Assembly: GCF_963675165.1 (NCBI RefSeq)
Contig: NC_087384.1
Coordinates: 3,714,682-3,778,681 of the forward strand
DNA from: Halichondria panicea
Lineage: Eukaryota; Porifera; Demospongiae; Suberitida; Halichondriidae
DNA: 64,000 nucleotides
Direction: 5' to 3'
Each line of letters opens with the position of its first letter. Positions within the stretch are counted from its first letter, which is position 1. A program made the position numbers and the translations under genes. The notes under the pieces are model-generated. The model saw nothing but the letters and a program-made list of their open reading frames with translations. It searched no databases and was not told the origin of the DNA. Below are positions 45,942 to 57,179 of this stretch, piece after piece.

Positions 45942-47455
45942 ACCGTGTTGTTAAACTGGGGGAGGATGAAGACAATGACGTGCCTTTTAAACATTCACCA
46001 GCCCTAAACCTGCTCGGGATTAAGTCAACAATCATTGTCACAGCAGAAATGAAGAAAGCATACGAGTTCGTTACAAATCCGGACAGAAAGGGTCATAACA
46101 TTTTGTGCCTGCTCGGTGGTCCCGGATGTGGAAAAACAACCACGCTCTTTTGGCTGTTAAAGCAATTGGAAATCAGTGACAAGTACAAGCCTGTAACAGG
46201 AGTTCTTGGCAGCGAAGTGGTGGAGTTTTCAATCGAAACAAAAGATTTTTTGCCGAATCATGTCTTGTTGATCGACTTAAACGAGGCAAAGAATGCAACA
46301 GTTAAGATGATCAAGCCGGTCCTGTCTTTGTTACATCGTTTCCATAGAGTAGTGTTTGCCGTATCGTCAGGGTTTATTGCCAAACTAGAATCAGACCAGT
46401 CCACCAAAAATTTGTTTAGTTATATTTTTAGGTGCGCAAGCCGCATCCGGTGCAAGCAATTCACAGATGCCGAAACACAAACTTTCGCAAAAGAATTGAG
46501 AAGCGATATTTCTGCCGAGGAGGTCCAGCAGCTCATTGTCGCGACAAAGGGAGTACCTCGGCTTCTCTGCTATGCTTATGTTGATTCTGGGATGCGTGCT
46601 TGGGTAATTCAGGATGCGATAAAAACGGAGTTCACAAATGCAATTAAGGCTCTACCAATTAATTCAGCAACACCTACAGATGTAAAGATTCTCCTCGCAT
46701 GCTACTTCAAAATTTCTCTTCGGTCTGTTAACCTGACCCTAGTTCAAACGAAGGAGTCAGTATTATTAAAGGCTAACCTTGTCTACATAGAAACCGAAGA
46801 CCTGGCTACAGTACCGCACTGCTATTTTCAGATAGATCAAACTCTCATCGAGCTGCTCGGTCCTAACCTTTGTGTACCGTTCCACAATCGATTAGGTACT
46901 GTCTCCACTAGAGCAGGTTTAGGAGATGTATTTGAGGGAGCATTTCCGACCATCCTTTCCCAAAGAATGGACCTTTGTGTTAGTCCTGTTCATAGTATCG
47001 AAGAAAGACAAACGATATCCTTAACATTTAAGAACACTGATCCTCTTTTGTACGACCGTAACCTACTAACATACACAAAGGGTTTTTGTATGAGACACCA
47101 ATGGGCTGCATAGGGATTGATTTTTTGTCTCTCCAGGACAAGCCGATTGCAAACACCCTGGTTGGGATTCAAGTAACAATTCAGAATAAGAACATAGAAG
47201 ATAAAGTTGAAAAAAGTTGAAAAAACACTTCGACTTTTTCCTCTTGAATTGGAAAAACATTTTGAAACGATACTATTGATTATTGTTAATCCCAACTGGG
47301 TTGATGGGCAGTGCTTCGATTTGGTTCATACCTACACTTCCAGTGGAAGAGTACAACAAAGATATGGTAAGTGGTACTACGGTGAACTATGCGACTTCGA
47401 TCCACTGTTAGCACTTCTACACCTCATGTTGACCATTCATCAAATGCCTTGAACT
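45942..47455 (+). pseudogene. Crinkler/RHS-type P-loop NTPase fused to a REase-fold nuclease, broken
   Basis: The exon starts after a TCTTTTTTGCAG acceptor at 45942; upstream exons were not found. The main frame holds Walker A LLGGPGCGKTTTLFWLL and Walker B HVLLIDLNEA, then a helical region to TKGF. There a one-base shift (near 47090) moves coding to another frame with GIDFLSLQ and VGIQVTIQNKN, resembling the nuclease core of CR-RHS proteins. A 10-bp tandem duplication (47207-47226, GTTGAAAAAA) then shifts the frame again before the last 80 codons. CR-RHS proteins are NTPase-nuclease effectors spread among eukaryotes. Assignment rests on layout and motifs; two frame breaks suggest a pseudogene, unless they are sequence errors. 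Confidence 0.55.
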
Positions 47456-47592
47456 TGTAAATAGTTAAATATTCTGTAAATATTCTGTGATCACCAACCA
47501 CCTGTTATATTTTTAATAATATATCTGACATTAATTTTAGATACTCTAAAAGTAACAAAACATGGTACCATTAGCTCGGTGAGGAACACCTA

Positions 47593-50167
47593 CATAGGGG
47601 TAGGAAGATGTTTTACCTAAGGGGGGCAAACAATATGTTATACCAATATCACTGAGACACAATTTAAAATTCTCCAAAATATCTTTGTCTTCTAGAATTA
47701 ACAGAAATAAAATCCTTCGCTATAGCTAATAAATCTATCCTGTCTGTCCTATGTTTGTGTACATAAAGCAAAAAAAGATTGTTAAGTCTACATTCAGTCA
47801 TTGTGCTCCTCAAGAATGTTTTGAGCCTTCGCAGTGCTGAAAACGATCTTTCGGCTGAAGCTGTTGTTACAGGGAAGGTAAAGTACAATGAGAGTAGCAT
47901 AAACACTTCAGACAGCATTTTCTTGTAAATATGATTGCTATTAATCGCTTGAGCTATAGTCCTTATATTTGTCACAGTTGTTACTTGTGGAGTAGCTTGC
48001 TTAACCATATCAGCAACTAGTGCAAGATGTGTACACAAACGTTTCAAATCAAAGTCCTTCTCAAGGAAACTTTTTACGGAGGGAGGAAGGATCTCAATAT
48101 CATATGGTCTTCCATTTGCAGCATTCAGCAGGAGTATTTCAATTTCTTTTATAATTTTCATATCTTTCTGATCAAATCTTCTATCGATCTCACCTCCAGC
48201 AAGTTCTAGTACTTCATAATACGCACGTCTAAACCTTGACTTAGGGTCTGTGTATTGGTGTGCAGTACTTCCAGTATTATACCTCTTGGGTAATTTCCTT
48301 TGGCGAGGCAATTTGGGCTCTTCAGTGAAATGCTTGCTTTCCTCACATACTGAACTATAAAACTGATCAAATTTAGATTCAGTCCGAAGAGCTTTTAGGT
48401 GGGATGCAAGTAGACTAGCACCTGTAGTTGCTTCCTGAATTGTTAGGTCCACTGCTTGCAAGTTAATGGACAACTGCTCAGAAGCAGAAAATACCAAGTA
48501 AGCAAGTTTCAGTGCAAAGTACGTGTCAAAGCATTCCATACGCCCAAGTAGACCGTTGGCTTTTGCTGCGTACTCATCATGGCCTTTCTGAATAATTTCC
48601 AAAGCATCAATCAACACCTGATAATTTCTCAAGATAGAATTTATAGCAGTATGACGAACAGTCCAGCGTGTGGGACAAAGCACTCTCAGTGATGGAGTAC
48701 TCCCATCTCCTTGTAGAGCAATATCTTTACGGAGTGAATCGAACAAGGATAGCCGCTTGGGAGAAAAGCGTATGAGCTGTACAAGATTGTATATGAAATC
48801 CATTACATTCCTGACCAGTTCAGATTTGTTTGTAACATCTTTGAGGACGAGATTAAGATTATGAGCTAAGCAATGAACATACAATGCCTCAGGAACTTCA
48901 GATTTCATTAGGGCTTGTACACCATTTCTTATCCCACTCATTGTAGAAGCACCGTCGTATGCTTGACCTCGTATTGAACACAAAGGTAAGGTACATCTAA
49001 TTAGAATGTCCTTGATAGCAGAGAAAACAGTACAGGCTTTAGTATCAGGTAATTGAAACAATCCTAATCCATCTTCATGAACATTTAGATCTTCATCAAT
49101 CCAGCGAACAGAGAGACACATTTGCTCTTGGTGGGATACGTCAGTGGCTTCATCAGCTAAGATTGAATAAAAACGACTCTCTTTCACATGTGACAGTATA
49201 TCTCTAAGTACAAACTGCCCCATTTTGGTAATAATTTCATTCACAATCTCGGGCGAAAGATAATCACGCTGTTTAAGCCATCTCAGCATTTTTTTATCTT
49301 CTTCAGCCCTAAGTAGAAGAAGTTGGGCTAGATTTCCTTCAGGATCATCACCGTCATGTTTTCCACGAAGAGGCAATCCTTGTCTTACAAGGAACTTAAT
49401 GGTAGAGAGTAGTTTCATAAGCATTGTTCTATGATAAAGTTGATCAGTTGCAAGCTGTGTGCTCAGCAGAGTGTCTACCCTCACACCTGTAGATCTCTTC
49501 AGCACAACTTCTTTATGCATGTTACTATCTTCGTGAGCACGAAACCTGTCTATGGCTTTCTTAAAATTGTTGAAACCATCTTCCACGAATGCTGGCTGAT
49601 ACTTCCTTGTAGGAGTCACACTCAGCAAATTGTTTGCCTTAGCAGCTCTGCACAAATAGCAAAATATTTTCCTATTTTCTGAACACACAGTTATCCATGG
49701 GTAGAGCTCATACCATCTCGTCAAAATAGGTCTCTCATCCTTCACAGCTGATAGCTGAGGTTGAAAAGGAATGTTAATGTCTTTACACCCCTGGCAATTG
49801 CAAGCAGCTTGGGTACTCGAAGCTTCAGACTCTATGGGTATAAAACATTCTCATTAAATCATGTCACTACATAGCTGTAAGGCTAGAGAGCATTGTCAAT
49901 TTGAGCAAGCTGTTTAAGCTAGATAGCTACATTTAAGCTTATACTGGGGCTATAATTCACTTACCTGCTTGATCCAAAGAAGCACTGGTAGTACTACTGT
50001 CAGACAGACTTGAAAAAGTAATCTTGGCCTGATACATTGTTATTTTTGCCACATGCTCACAATATTTTTTCAATTAGAGAGCAGTGCTGGCTAAGGGGGG
50101 CGAAAAGCAAAATATTTGGCTGAGGGGGGCAACTGCCCCCCTTGCCCCCCTGGTTCCTACGCCTATG
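47593..50167 (-). mobile_element. hAT-like DNA transposon with coding gene, about 2.6 kb
   Basis: Ends read CATAGGGGTAGGAA (left) and, on the opposite strand, CATAGGCGTAGGAACC (right), each followed by a GGGGGGCAA run. ACCTACA occurs at both edges (47588-47594 and 50168-50174), partly overlapping the terminal repeat, so the exact target duplication is uncertain. It encloses one intact - strand gene. Confidence 0.75.
47664..50037 (-). CDS. hAT-family transposase-like protein (TTF zinc finger, DUF4371-type core, hAT dimerisation)
   Basis: Exon 1 (49965-50037) starts at an ATG and encodes MYQAKITFSSLSDSSTTSAS LDQA. The intron 49832-49964 has GTAAGT and CCCATAG borders. Exon 2 joins in phase 1 and runs to the stop at 47664, for about 746 residues. 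Features: Cys-rich CNCQGC; TTF-like finger with WYELYPWITV, CYLC and HEDSNMH; SILADEATDVSHQEQ, the first catalytic-Asp region; CTLPLCSIRGQAYDGASTMSG; HCLAHNLNLVL; and C-terminal TTASAERSFSALRRLKTFLR dimerisation. This is the layout of hAT-derived ZMYM/ZNF862-like genes. No stop or shift, so possibly active or recently so. Confidence 0.85.
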
Positions 50168-50207
50168 ACCTACACACCAGACTCTTGTTTAAGACCGCAG
50201 CTTTATG

Positions 50208-50220
50208 GGGTCAGAGGTCA
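50208..50220 (+). promoter_or_regulatory. Isolated DR1-type site in a relative of the 24.8-kb repeat
   Basis: GGGTCA-G-AGGTCA followed by GTTCAGAAAAAAGGGGCTGG, closely matching 24925-24960. Confidence 0.4.
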
Positions 50221-50365
50221 GTTCAGAAAAAAGGGGCTGGGCTCTGTGCTTTTTTTAGAATACAATATTCAAATAAGTAGCTCTCTAGCTAGCATACAGG
50301 CTAGGCAGTAAGAGAGTAGCGAGCTAGCATGCAGGCAGTAAGAGAGTATCACAGGTGAGGAAGTA

Positions 50366-50847
50366 CACGTGCATTGGAGGGTAAAATAAATACAAGTGTA
50401 TTGGAATTATTATTGTGTCTTCTCTCGATCTCTCCAACACCTGAGAGGTGCAGCTGATTCATTTGGGCTACCTTCATAACCCGTATATTCTATTGTAGAT
50501 AGAAGAGGAAGAGGGATTGGAAACGGAAGTACCCTCGTGTGAGTATAGATATGTGAGTACATAATTATATAGAGACGTTGTATGTATACTACCGGTTCTA
50601 TGTGCACACGTGCATTGGAGGGTAAAATAAATACAAGTGTATTGGAATTATTATTGTGTCTTCTCTCGATCTCTCCAACACCTGAGAGGTGCAGCTGATT
50701 CATTTGGGCTACCTTCATAACCCGTATATTCTATTGTAGATAGAAGAGGAAGAGGGATTGGAAACGGAAGTACCCTCGTGTGAGTATAGATATGTGAGTA
50801 CATAATTATATAGAGACGTTGTATGTATACTACCGGTTCTATGTGTA
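50366..50847. repeat. 241-bp direct tandem duplication
   Basis: The block from CACGTGCATTGGAGGG to GTATACTACCGGTTCTATGTG occurs at 50366-50606 and 50607-50847, virtually identical. Part of it also matches 25110-25170. Confidence 0.95.
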
Positions 50848-52249
50848 CTCTTCCTAACGATTGTATATACAATCATCTAACCGTGCACTAAATGTCATGC
50901 TACCTATATACAGGAGGCAGCTCCAATTGTTTGGTACTACTGGGCAAGCTCGCTGTTTATTTCCTCATCTTTTACAATGTCCCCGAGGAGTCCAGTATCT
51001 GGAGCTGTCGTTTGGAGCATTGATCAGCCCCTCAAAGTGAGTGTGTATTCGTAGTGTGCAGGGCTGCATTGAGAGGGGGCGAGGGGGTAATTCTCCCCCC
51101 CTAGGATCTGACAGATTCGTTTGTTAATTCTGATGACTTTGCCTTTGCCCCTCCTACATTTTTAATTTGCCCAATTTGTCCCCCCCCCTGATCCAAAATC
51201 CTGGATTCAGCCCTGGTGTGTGTGTACCCACATGTCAGTTACTCTGAAAAGCTAGTTGACTTTGTAGGAACTGTCTGTGTTAGCCTCGATTCCAGGCCGC
51301 TCTCAATTGAGAAAGACGACCTGGTATACACTGTCTGCGCATGCGTCAATTGCCCCAAGATTCTTGGGGATCGAGATATCTTAGTAAATTAGTCTATATT
51401 TTACAATGATCGATGTCATTGCACAAATCACAGCAGTTTTAATAAAATAACACAGCTACTTACAACATTTATGACCTAGACTAGTGACTAGTTTTGTTGT
51501 GATGACTTCTACTTCTGTTCTGCTTTTGCTCAAGCTCTCTCCAGTGTTGAAAAGTCCGGTTTTGTCTTCTTTTGTACTGTGGTAGAGTGGTGGGTGTTTT
51601 TCTGTCAGTACCTACCGGCTCTGGCAAGTCTACTTGCTTCCAGACGCTTGTTTGTGCCATCTCAGTAAGATCGGTGCTCCTTGTATGAGCCTAGAGTTGT
51701 GATGGCGATTTCTCTTTTGACACTAATAGTTTAATCAACCACGTGGGTGACCATAGTACAACAAAGACTAACAAATTTACTATTGAATCCACTCACACGC
51801 AAACGGTGGATACTGATGTGAGTACCATAATTCTAAACTGCGTGCATTTCTAACTAAGGCTGATTACAATTCTAAAAAAGCGCCAACAGTTGCGGTAATA
51901 CATGTACATATTTTTGTCGCTTAGAAAAAGGTGCCTGTTTTTTGTTATGCGCATCCATCTGATGCATATATAGCTGTACTGTATGTAAAACATAAGCAAT
52001 CCAGCAGATGGGGAGTTTGCTCCATCAGGTGGATAGGTACGTGTGCCTACTTGGCATGATAAAGAAAAAGTAGAGAGTAGTGTAGCAATCAATAAATAAC
52101 GGTGGTATTTTCTGTGCCCTGGGCGTACTAACCCTCTGTAAGATTATGTACACTAGTCTCGCCATTGTTGTGTACATGTGCCGTACTCTACCGAGATTAT
52201 GCCCACTCTAATTGCATGCTGCAACCCATCTAGTTGGGGCCAGGCTCGG
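50848..52249. other. Gene-poor stretch with an exon-like piece and a MITE
   Basis: 50925-51035 has an open + frame with QLQLFGTTGQARCLFPHLLQ and GVQYLELSFGALISPSK before AAA|GTGAGT, related to the segment at 23.7 kb. No complete gene was found. Confidence 0.4.
51059..51215. mobile_element. Short hAT-type MITE, 157 bp
   Basis: CAGGGCTGCATTGAGAGGG at the left faces CTGGATTCAGCCCTG at the right, sharing an 11-bp terminal inverted repeat with one mismatch (CAGGGCTGCAT / CAGGGCTGAAT); GTGTG lies near both flanks. Confidence 0.6.
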
Positions 52250-52380
52250 CCTTGCGTTACGACGGGAGGTCGTGTTTCAAGCTAATGTCAGGATTTCAAT
52301 TTTACCTTGCTTGCGCGATTGGGCTGCAACTATAGTTGCTAACATTAGCTTGAAACCTGACCTCCTGTCGTAACGGAAGC
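52250..52380. mobile_element. Foldback MITE, about 130 bp
   Basis: Left arm GCGTTACGACGGGAGGTCGT-GTTTCAAGCTAATGT faces right arm ACATTAGC-TTGAAACCTGACCTCCTGTCGTAACG, about 38 bp with few mismatches. Confidence 0.85.
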
Positions 52381-53299
52381 CTGTCGTCAGAGTTTTCTGG
52401 TACATGTATTATGTTATTACTGTGGCCAGAAGGGAAGCTGCTAGCCTTTATCTCAACTTTATCTCCAATACAGTGAGTCTTGTGAGCTCCCTCTTCGTTT
52501 TCTTTGCAGTGGCCATTGTCTTGAGTAGTTTATCAATAAAATTATTGCTGATTCAGCTAAGCAATTTAAATTGCGCATGCGCAGTACTCTATTCTACTGA
52601 CAGCCCCTCCTCTTTTTCAGTTTGCCATTTTGTCCGGATTTGCGAGGTTTCGGATTAAAGGGGTCCGGATTAGCGAGGTTCTATACCTAAATCAAATTAT
52701 CAGAGGCTTAACTAGCGAAGACTCGACTAGCGAAGCTCAACTAGCAAAAGCTCAACTATATAGCGAAGCTCAAGTGCAGAACACCAAGTTGAGAACACTA
52801 AATAGCGAAGCTCAATTTCAGAACACCAAGTTGAGAACACAACTGCTAATTGACCTTCAGGGCCATGCACCGTATCCACTCCTCGTGGCCATCTAATTCA
52901 CGCTCGGTTGGGAATACTACACGACGAGCCATGGCCTGCACCCATCCCTTCAATTGTCTGGTGGCTCTCTGCAATTTTCACTTACTGCACATACTCCGGA
53001 CGGAATCGACGGCGAGAAGAACTGCTCTATTAGGTGAGCCCCAGAGCCAAACAACTGGCCTAACGATGGGACTGTAATTAGTACTGTATGTGTGGCCATG
53101 CAATCTAAGAAAAAATGCACTTGACCAAACTCCTCGTAACCTCTTGTAAACTGCCTACATGTAGCTGCGACAGTAGTGTTGCAACCTATACTCCTTCCAT
53201 GCACTGTTACATGCAGTCTAGTAGTGTGCGGTAGTCAATTTCGCTAATTATGGTAAATACACATGTACATGCAGGTAATGTGTAAGATTAATACGTGTA
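52381..53299. other. Non-coding stretch, simple tandem units
   Basis: 52720-52850 carries degenerate AGCGAAGCTCAA and GAACACCAAGTTGAGAACAC repeats. No gene supported. Confidence 0.45.
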
Positions 53300-54450
53300 G
53301 TTAAGATTAATAGTTACGATTGTCCTGTGCATGCCTTGCACTTCCATTTACAGGTCTTTGGCTTCCTTGAAGAGCATCCTGGCTGCATAGCCCTCTGCTC
53401 CCTTGGACGTCCCCTTGTACAGCTCCTCCTTGATAATTAAATCTCGGCCCTTTTGGCACAAGTGCTTTCGAAAAAGCAGTTCACCTGTGAAATAGATTAT
53501 GCCAAGGCATTGCCTATTAATAACAGCCTCCGTATAAACCACGATCACAACACAATTATAGCATTGACATCACACGATTTGTAAGTGATGTATTATACAA
53601 ACTAATGGCCACATTGTTAACGCTATATAAACAAGGAGATAATTATCACCCAATTCAATTATTATATGAGAATTTAGCTAACAATACAGACTGAATGGCC
53701 TGACTGGCCTGTGTTTCCAAAACTTGCTAGGTGCCCATTACAATTCTCACCCCGCCTATATACATGTATATTATGCTGACTTACCTGTGAAGTAGTTTCG
53801 AATACTGAAGGTAAAGTTCTTTGAATGGTAGCCTCTTGTCATCCATGCTCCATCTGCAACTGTCACTGCTCTCTCCCACGAACCTAGCTCTTCCTTTTTC
53901 TTTTGTTTCATGGCCTCTCTGGCTTCTGTGCACATCTCATCCACCATTTCTTTGACCACTGGGAACATGAAGCGTATAGTGTCCTGAAACCGGTCATCGT
54001 ATGTGGACTGAATACCCAGCGAGTGGCGTAAGACCTTGGTGTAGGTTGTGTAGGTACATCCACTGATGATGAAGGCAACATGCAGTGCTCGTGTGATCTC
54101 ACTGTTCCTTCCATCTACCTTGCACGTGTCAAATGTGACCTCTTGCTCCTGGCATCCGTCACAGTTGTAGATTATTGTTGCAGCTCCACCTTTTCCCCTC
54201 CTGACTGAAGTGGAAACAATGTTACCTCTACAAGCTGGTGTAGGGCACTGACGAATCGCATTGAGGTGTTTCACAAACTTGTCCAATTGGCTCAAATCAA
54301 GAAAGCAGAGAGCATTCTGAGAAGCCTCTTTACATTCCATGTCCGTTGGTGTTATAAAGTAGTCATAATCATTAGGGTCTCCCACAGTGGAGAGGGATGT
54401 GTCCAGCTGGGGGGGGGGAGAATTATAATGTAATAGTGGCTTCAACTCTT
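53300..54450 (-). mobile_element. Deletion derivative of the Mutator-like fusion element (copy 2)
   Basis: 53318-53348 matches the last PHD codons of copy 1 (GATTGT.CTGTGCATGCC...CACTTCCATT) and is joined directly to transposase exon 3 sequence at about 53352. Everything between (exons 4-6) is deleted. The upstream limit is near 54445, where homology to copy 1 exon 3 starts. The retained frame is largely open. Confidence 0.7.
53348..54445 (-). pseudogene. Transposase fragment of copy 2, carrying an extra 300-bp intron-like insertion
   Basis: 54445-53785 encodes the exon-3 equivalent (LSTVGDPNDYDYFITPTDME, CPTPACRGN, CDGC, VADGAWMTRGYHSKNF, NYFTG). 53484-53348 continues ELLFRKHLCQKG, LYKGTSKGAEGYAARML. 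Between them is a 300-bp insert (53485-53784) with GTAAGT and TTTCACAG borders whose removal restores the reading of copy 1 exactly. The C-terminal half, protease and PHD are missing, so it is probably non-functional. Confidence 0.7.
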
Positions 54451-54914
54451 CAGCTTCTAGATCGCTTTGTTCGTATTGCGTTTTCTTTTCTCTTTAACTT
54501 TCCTTCATACTTTTTTCTGTCTGAGGAAATCACCAAAATAGACCATTGCTCGAATGACGAGATCCTCTTCATTATCTGAAACCGTTTCCGTCTCTGCTGA
54601 GGCACCTTCAAAGGTTTCACTTGTCACTGGTTGTAGAGTTGGCTCCGTTGCGACACCATGGTAGGTTTCTTTCAGTATAGAGAGGCAGTTTTATCTCTTA
54701 GCTCGTTGTGCCTTATGCTGGGGTAGCCTCCTCTTGGGCATGAGAGAGCATGTTGAATAGAGAACGTCTGGCCACAGACACAGTGGGTTGGACCATATTG
54801 CATATTGCGTCACAAAAGGCCGTTTTTTAATTACATAACTACATTGCTCGTGAAAATGAACGTGGCGATTATTATTATTATTAAGTTGCCTTTGCACGAC
54901 TGAACGCAACTCTT

Positions 54915-55171
54915 TCATGCTTGATGGTTCTCTTGAGGCTGGGGTGTCACACCTACAACGTATTACAGTATTAGCACCACTTCATTGTGAGCTAACAGAT
55001 ATATAACAGGAACGCACCTGGTTTAGTTGAGACCAAGAACGATGTGGGAATGTTAGGATTGGTCTCCGAGAATTTACAACCACCCTGAGTGCCTCCAACA
55101 TAGTGGTTTTTGTCATTGCACACGATGAACGTCACGTGTACTCCAAACTTCTCAGCCCAGTCACAGTCACA
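54915..55171 (-). CDS. Two probable terminal exons of an unrecognised gene
   Basis: Exon 55018-55171 lies between a TTTTTGTTTTTCAG acceptor and a CCAG|GTGCG donor and encodes CDCDWAEKFGVHVTFIVCND, then KNHYVGGTQGGCKFSETNPN. The next exon (54915-54952) joins in phase 1 after CGTTGTAG and ends in a stop after GVTPQPQENHQA. It might be the 3' end of the ankyrin gene to the right, since the exon at 57067-57172 is on the same strand, but the phase between those two does not match, so an exon is missing or they are separate. Confidence 0.35.
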
Positions 55172-55539
55172 CTGAAAAACAAAAACAAAAACAAGTACAT
55201 ACAATGAACTTGTAGTAGGCTCTGAAATAAATATGTGATTTGTCCCCTCTCCTACTAACAGAAACCATACATTGTAATAACGTATCAATCGTATGTACTG
55301 TATTACTAGCGAGTAAAAACATATGCAAATTTTGCGAGGGTTGATCAATTTGCAACAATAAAATCGCAAAACTTACTAGTAAATGCACACGATCCTTGCC
55401 AAATCGCAATAGTTGGATCGCAAAGGGTCAAATTTTCTGCTGATTTAGCTCATTCGCAAAGGTTTTTCACCCGCAAAATATTCTAGTAATACGGTATACA
55501 CTCTAACAGCGTATTAATTGTTACTTAGTTGTGATATAT

Positions 55540-56735
55540 AGAGTGGAAACTGCATTTGGTGAACCACATTTGAAAACAACAAGTATGTATTGTATACACG
55601 GCAACTACATATAATGCTCAGAAACCGGATACTAAGGAATTTAACCCACCATGTATATACAGGAACTTGGAGGAGATGTCTGCTAGAGAGACAGGTGAAA
55701 AAATTAATAGTTACATCATCAGCACAACCACGTACAGTGCATATAATTATACATGTATGTATCATACATAGCGGGCCCCCAATTTTTTTCGTAAAATTGC
55801 CGTGAATTTCGCACATTATATTTTGACTACGTATGCTACATTGTTTTTCGCGGCTTATAAATTGGTTGAAATCCGTCCCTATTTACGGTATATGCTCGTA
55901 CATGTATAATTATATGCTAAATTTACCAGAGCAGACCATTATCACCCCCCTTCAGGATTCACAACTGGACACACCCCTCTCCACTGTGGAATACCCTCAA
56001 GATTCGGACTACATTCTAACACCAATAGACATAAAATGTACTAATGCGCATGAAAAGGTGGATGAGATGTGCACAGAAGCCAGAGAGACCCTGAAACAAT
56101 TAATGGAACCAGAAGAGCTAGGATTGTGGGAGAGAGCCGTAGATGACAAGAGGTCATCATTCGAAGAACTTGTACTTTCAGTATTCGAAACTATTTCCCA
56201 GGTAAATTGCAGCATCTGTGTCAAAAGGGCGATCTGTACAAGGGGACGTCCAAGGGAGCAGAGGGCTATGCGCCAGGATACTTTTCCAGCAAGTCAAAGA
56301 ACAGATAAAATAGCTTTTATGACTAAATGTATAAACTAATAAGTTGTTTTGAAGCTGTAAGTAAATGCAGAACTATTATTATATGGCAGCAAGGTGAACA
56401 TGCATGCATTCACACTCAGAATACACACACAAACGCACACTGACCCACTAATATGACCTGGCGCGCAAATTTTATGATTAGTTTTGTGTTATACTATGCG
56501 TAATTGACTATGCGGCTTAGCTATAGCAACCAGATGATATTTTCCAAGAGGGAGTGAAACGGCGGAAAGAGTGTATGTGCAACGTTATGACTAAATGATA
56601 AGAAGCTGTACGTAAATGCAAAATCTAGACATAGGCTTGAATTGAAACCCGTCCTCCCTTCTTTTGGGTGGACGGGCCACGGTTAGGGTTAAAGACGTAT
56701 ATAGGAGCAGTATGGGCCCCATAAATCATTACATG
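55540..56735 (+). mobile_element. Deletion derivative of the Mutator-like fusion element (copy 3)
   Basis: Opposite orientation to copy 1. It retains the end of exon 1, exon 2 (ending RRCLLERQ), and the start of exon 3 (EQTIITPLQDSQLDTPLSTV to NAHEK). It then jumps by internal deletion to VDEMCTEARE..., another gap, and the 3' non-coding flank (56500-56735) that mirrors 25485-25700. No intron is present at the site where copy 2 has one. Non-coding now. Confidence 0.75.
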
Positions 56736-57066
56736 TATGCCAATACAAGGCCCGGCCTAGGGGACGTGGGCTCAGCTGTCACATAGCATGCCGATTTAGT
56801 ATCAATATGTCATCAGTATTATTTGTACATAGACAAAAATGTAGCAGTAGCAAGCAAGTACCTTTGGATGGGGTTTTGGTCTATTACAAAAAAGTATTTA
56901 GGGGTGAAGCTAGATTCAGTTTTTTTAGCAGCTAAAACAATCTTTCAAAAGATCCTAATAGCCAAACAGGCAAACAAAACCTCAAAGATTGTTGTAAACA
57001 TAATTATAGTACACTAAACCTCAAAACATAAATTATTACACTATTTCAACCAAGCCATTAACTTAC
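56736..57066. other. Non-coding stretch, no gene seen
   Basis: No motif-bearing frame. Confidence 0.4.
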
Positions 57067-57172
57067 TCTGGAGTGTTTCTCTTAGGCTGAGCATCATTGA
57101 AGCCAGAATACATCCACACCAGCCCTGGACCACCGTAACACCTGCGGCTAATCTCCACAAACACTAGGTTAC
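57067..57172 (-). CDS. Probable exon of the ankyrin gene or its neighbour, unrecognised
   Basis: 106 nt between a CCTACAG acceptor and a CCAGA|GTAAGT donor, encoding GNLVFVEISRRCYGGPGLVW then MYSGFNDAQPKRNTPE. Incoming phase 1 matches the donor phase of the ankyrin exon ending at 58156, so it may be the next exon of that gene. No domain recognised. Confidence 0.4.
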
Positions 57173-57179
57173 CTGTAGG

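Noticed and set aside
45980..47113. NTPase ORF start at 45980
   Set aside because: That codon is GTG; the frame is open upstream to a pyrimidine-rich acceptor at 45941, so this is an internal exon.
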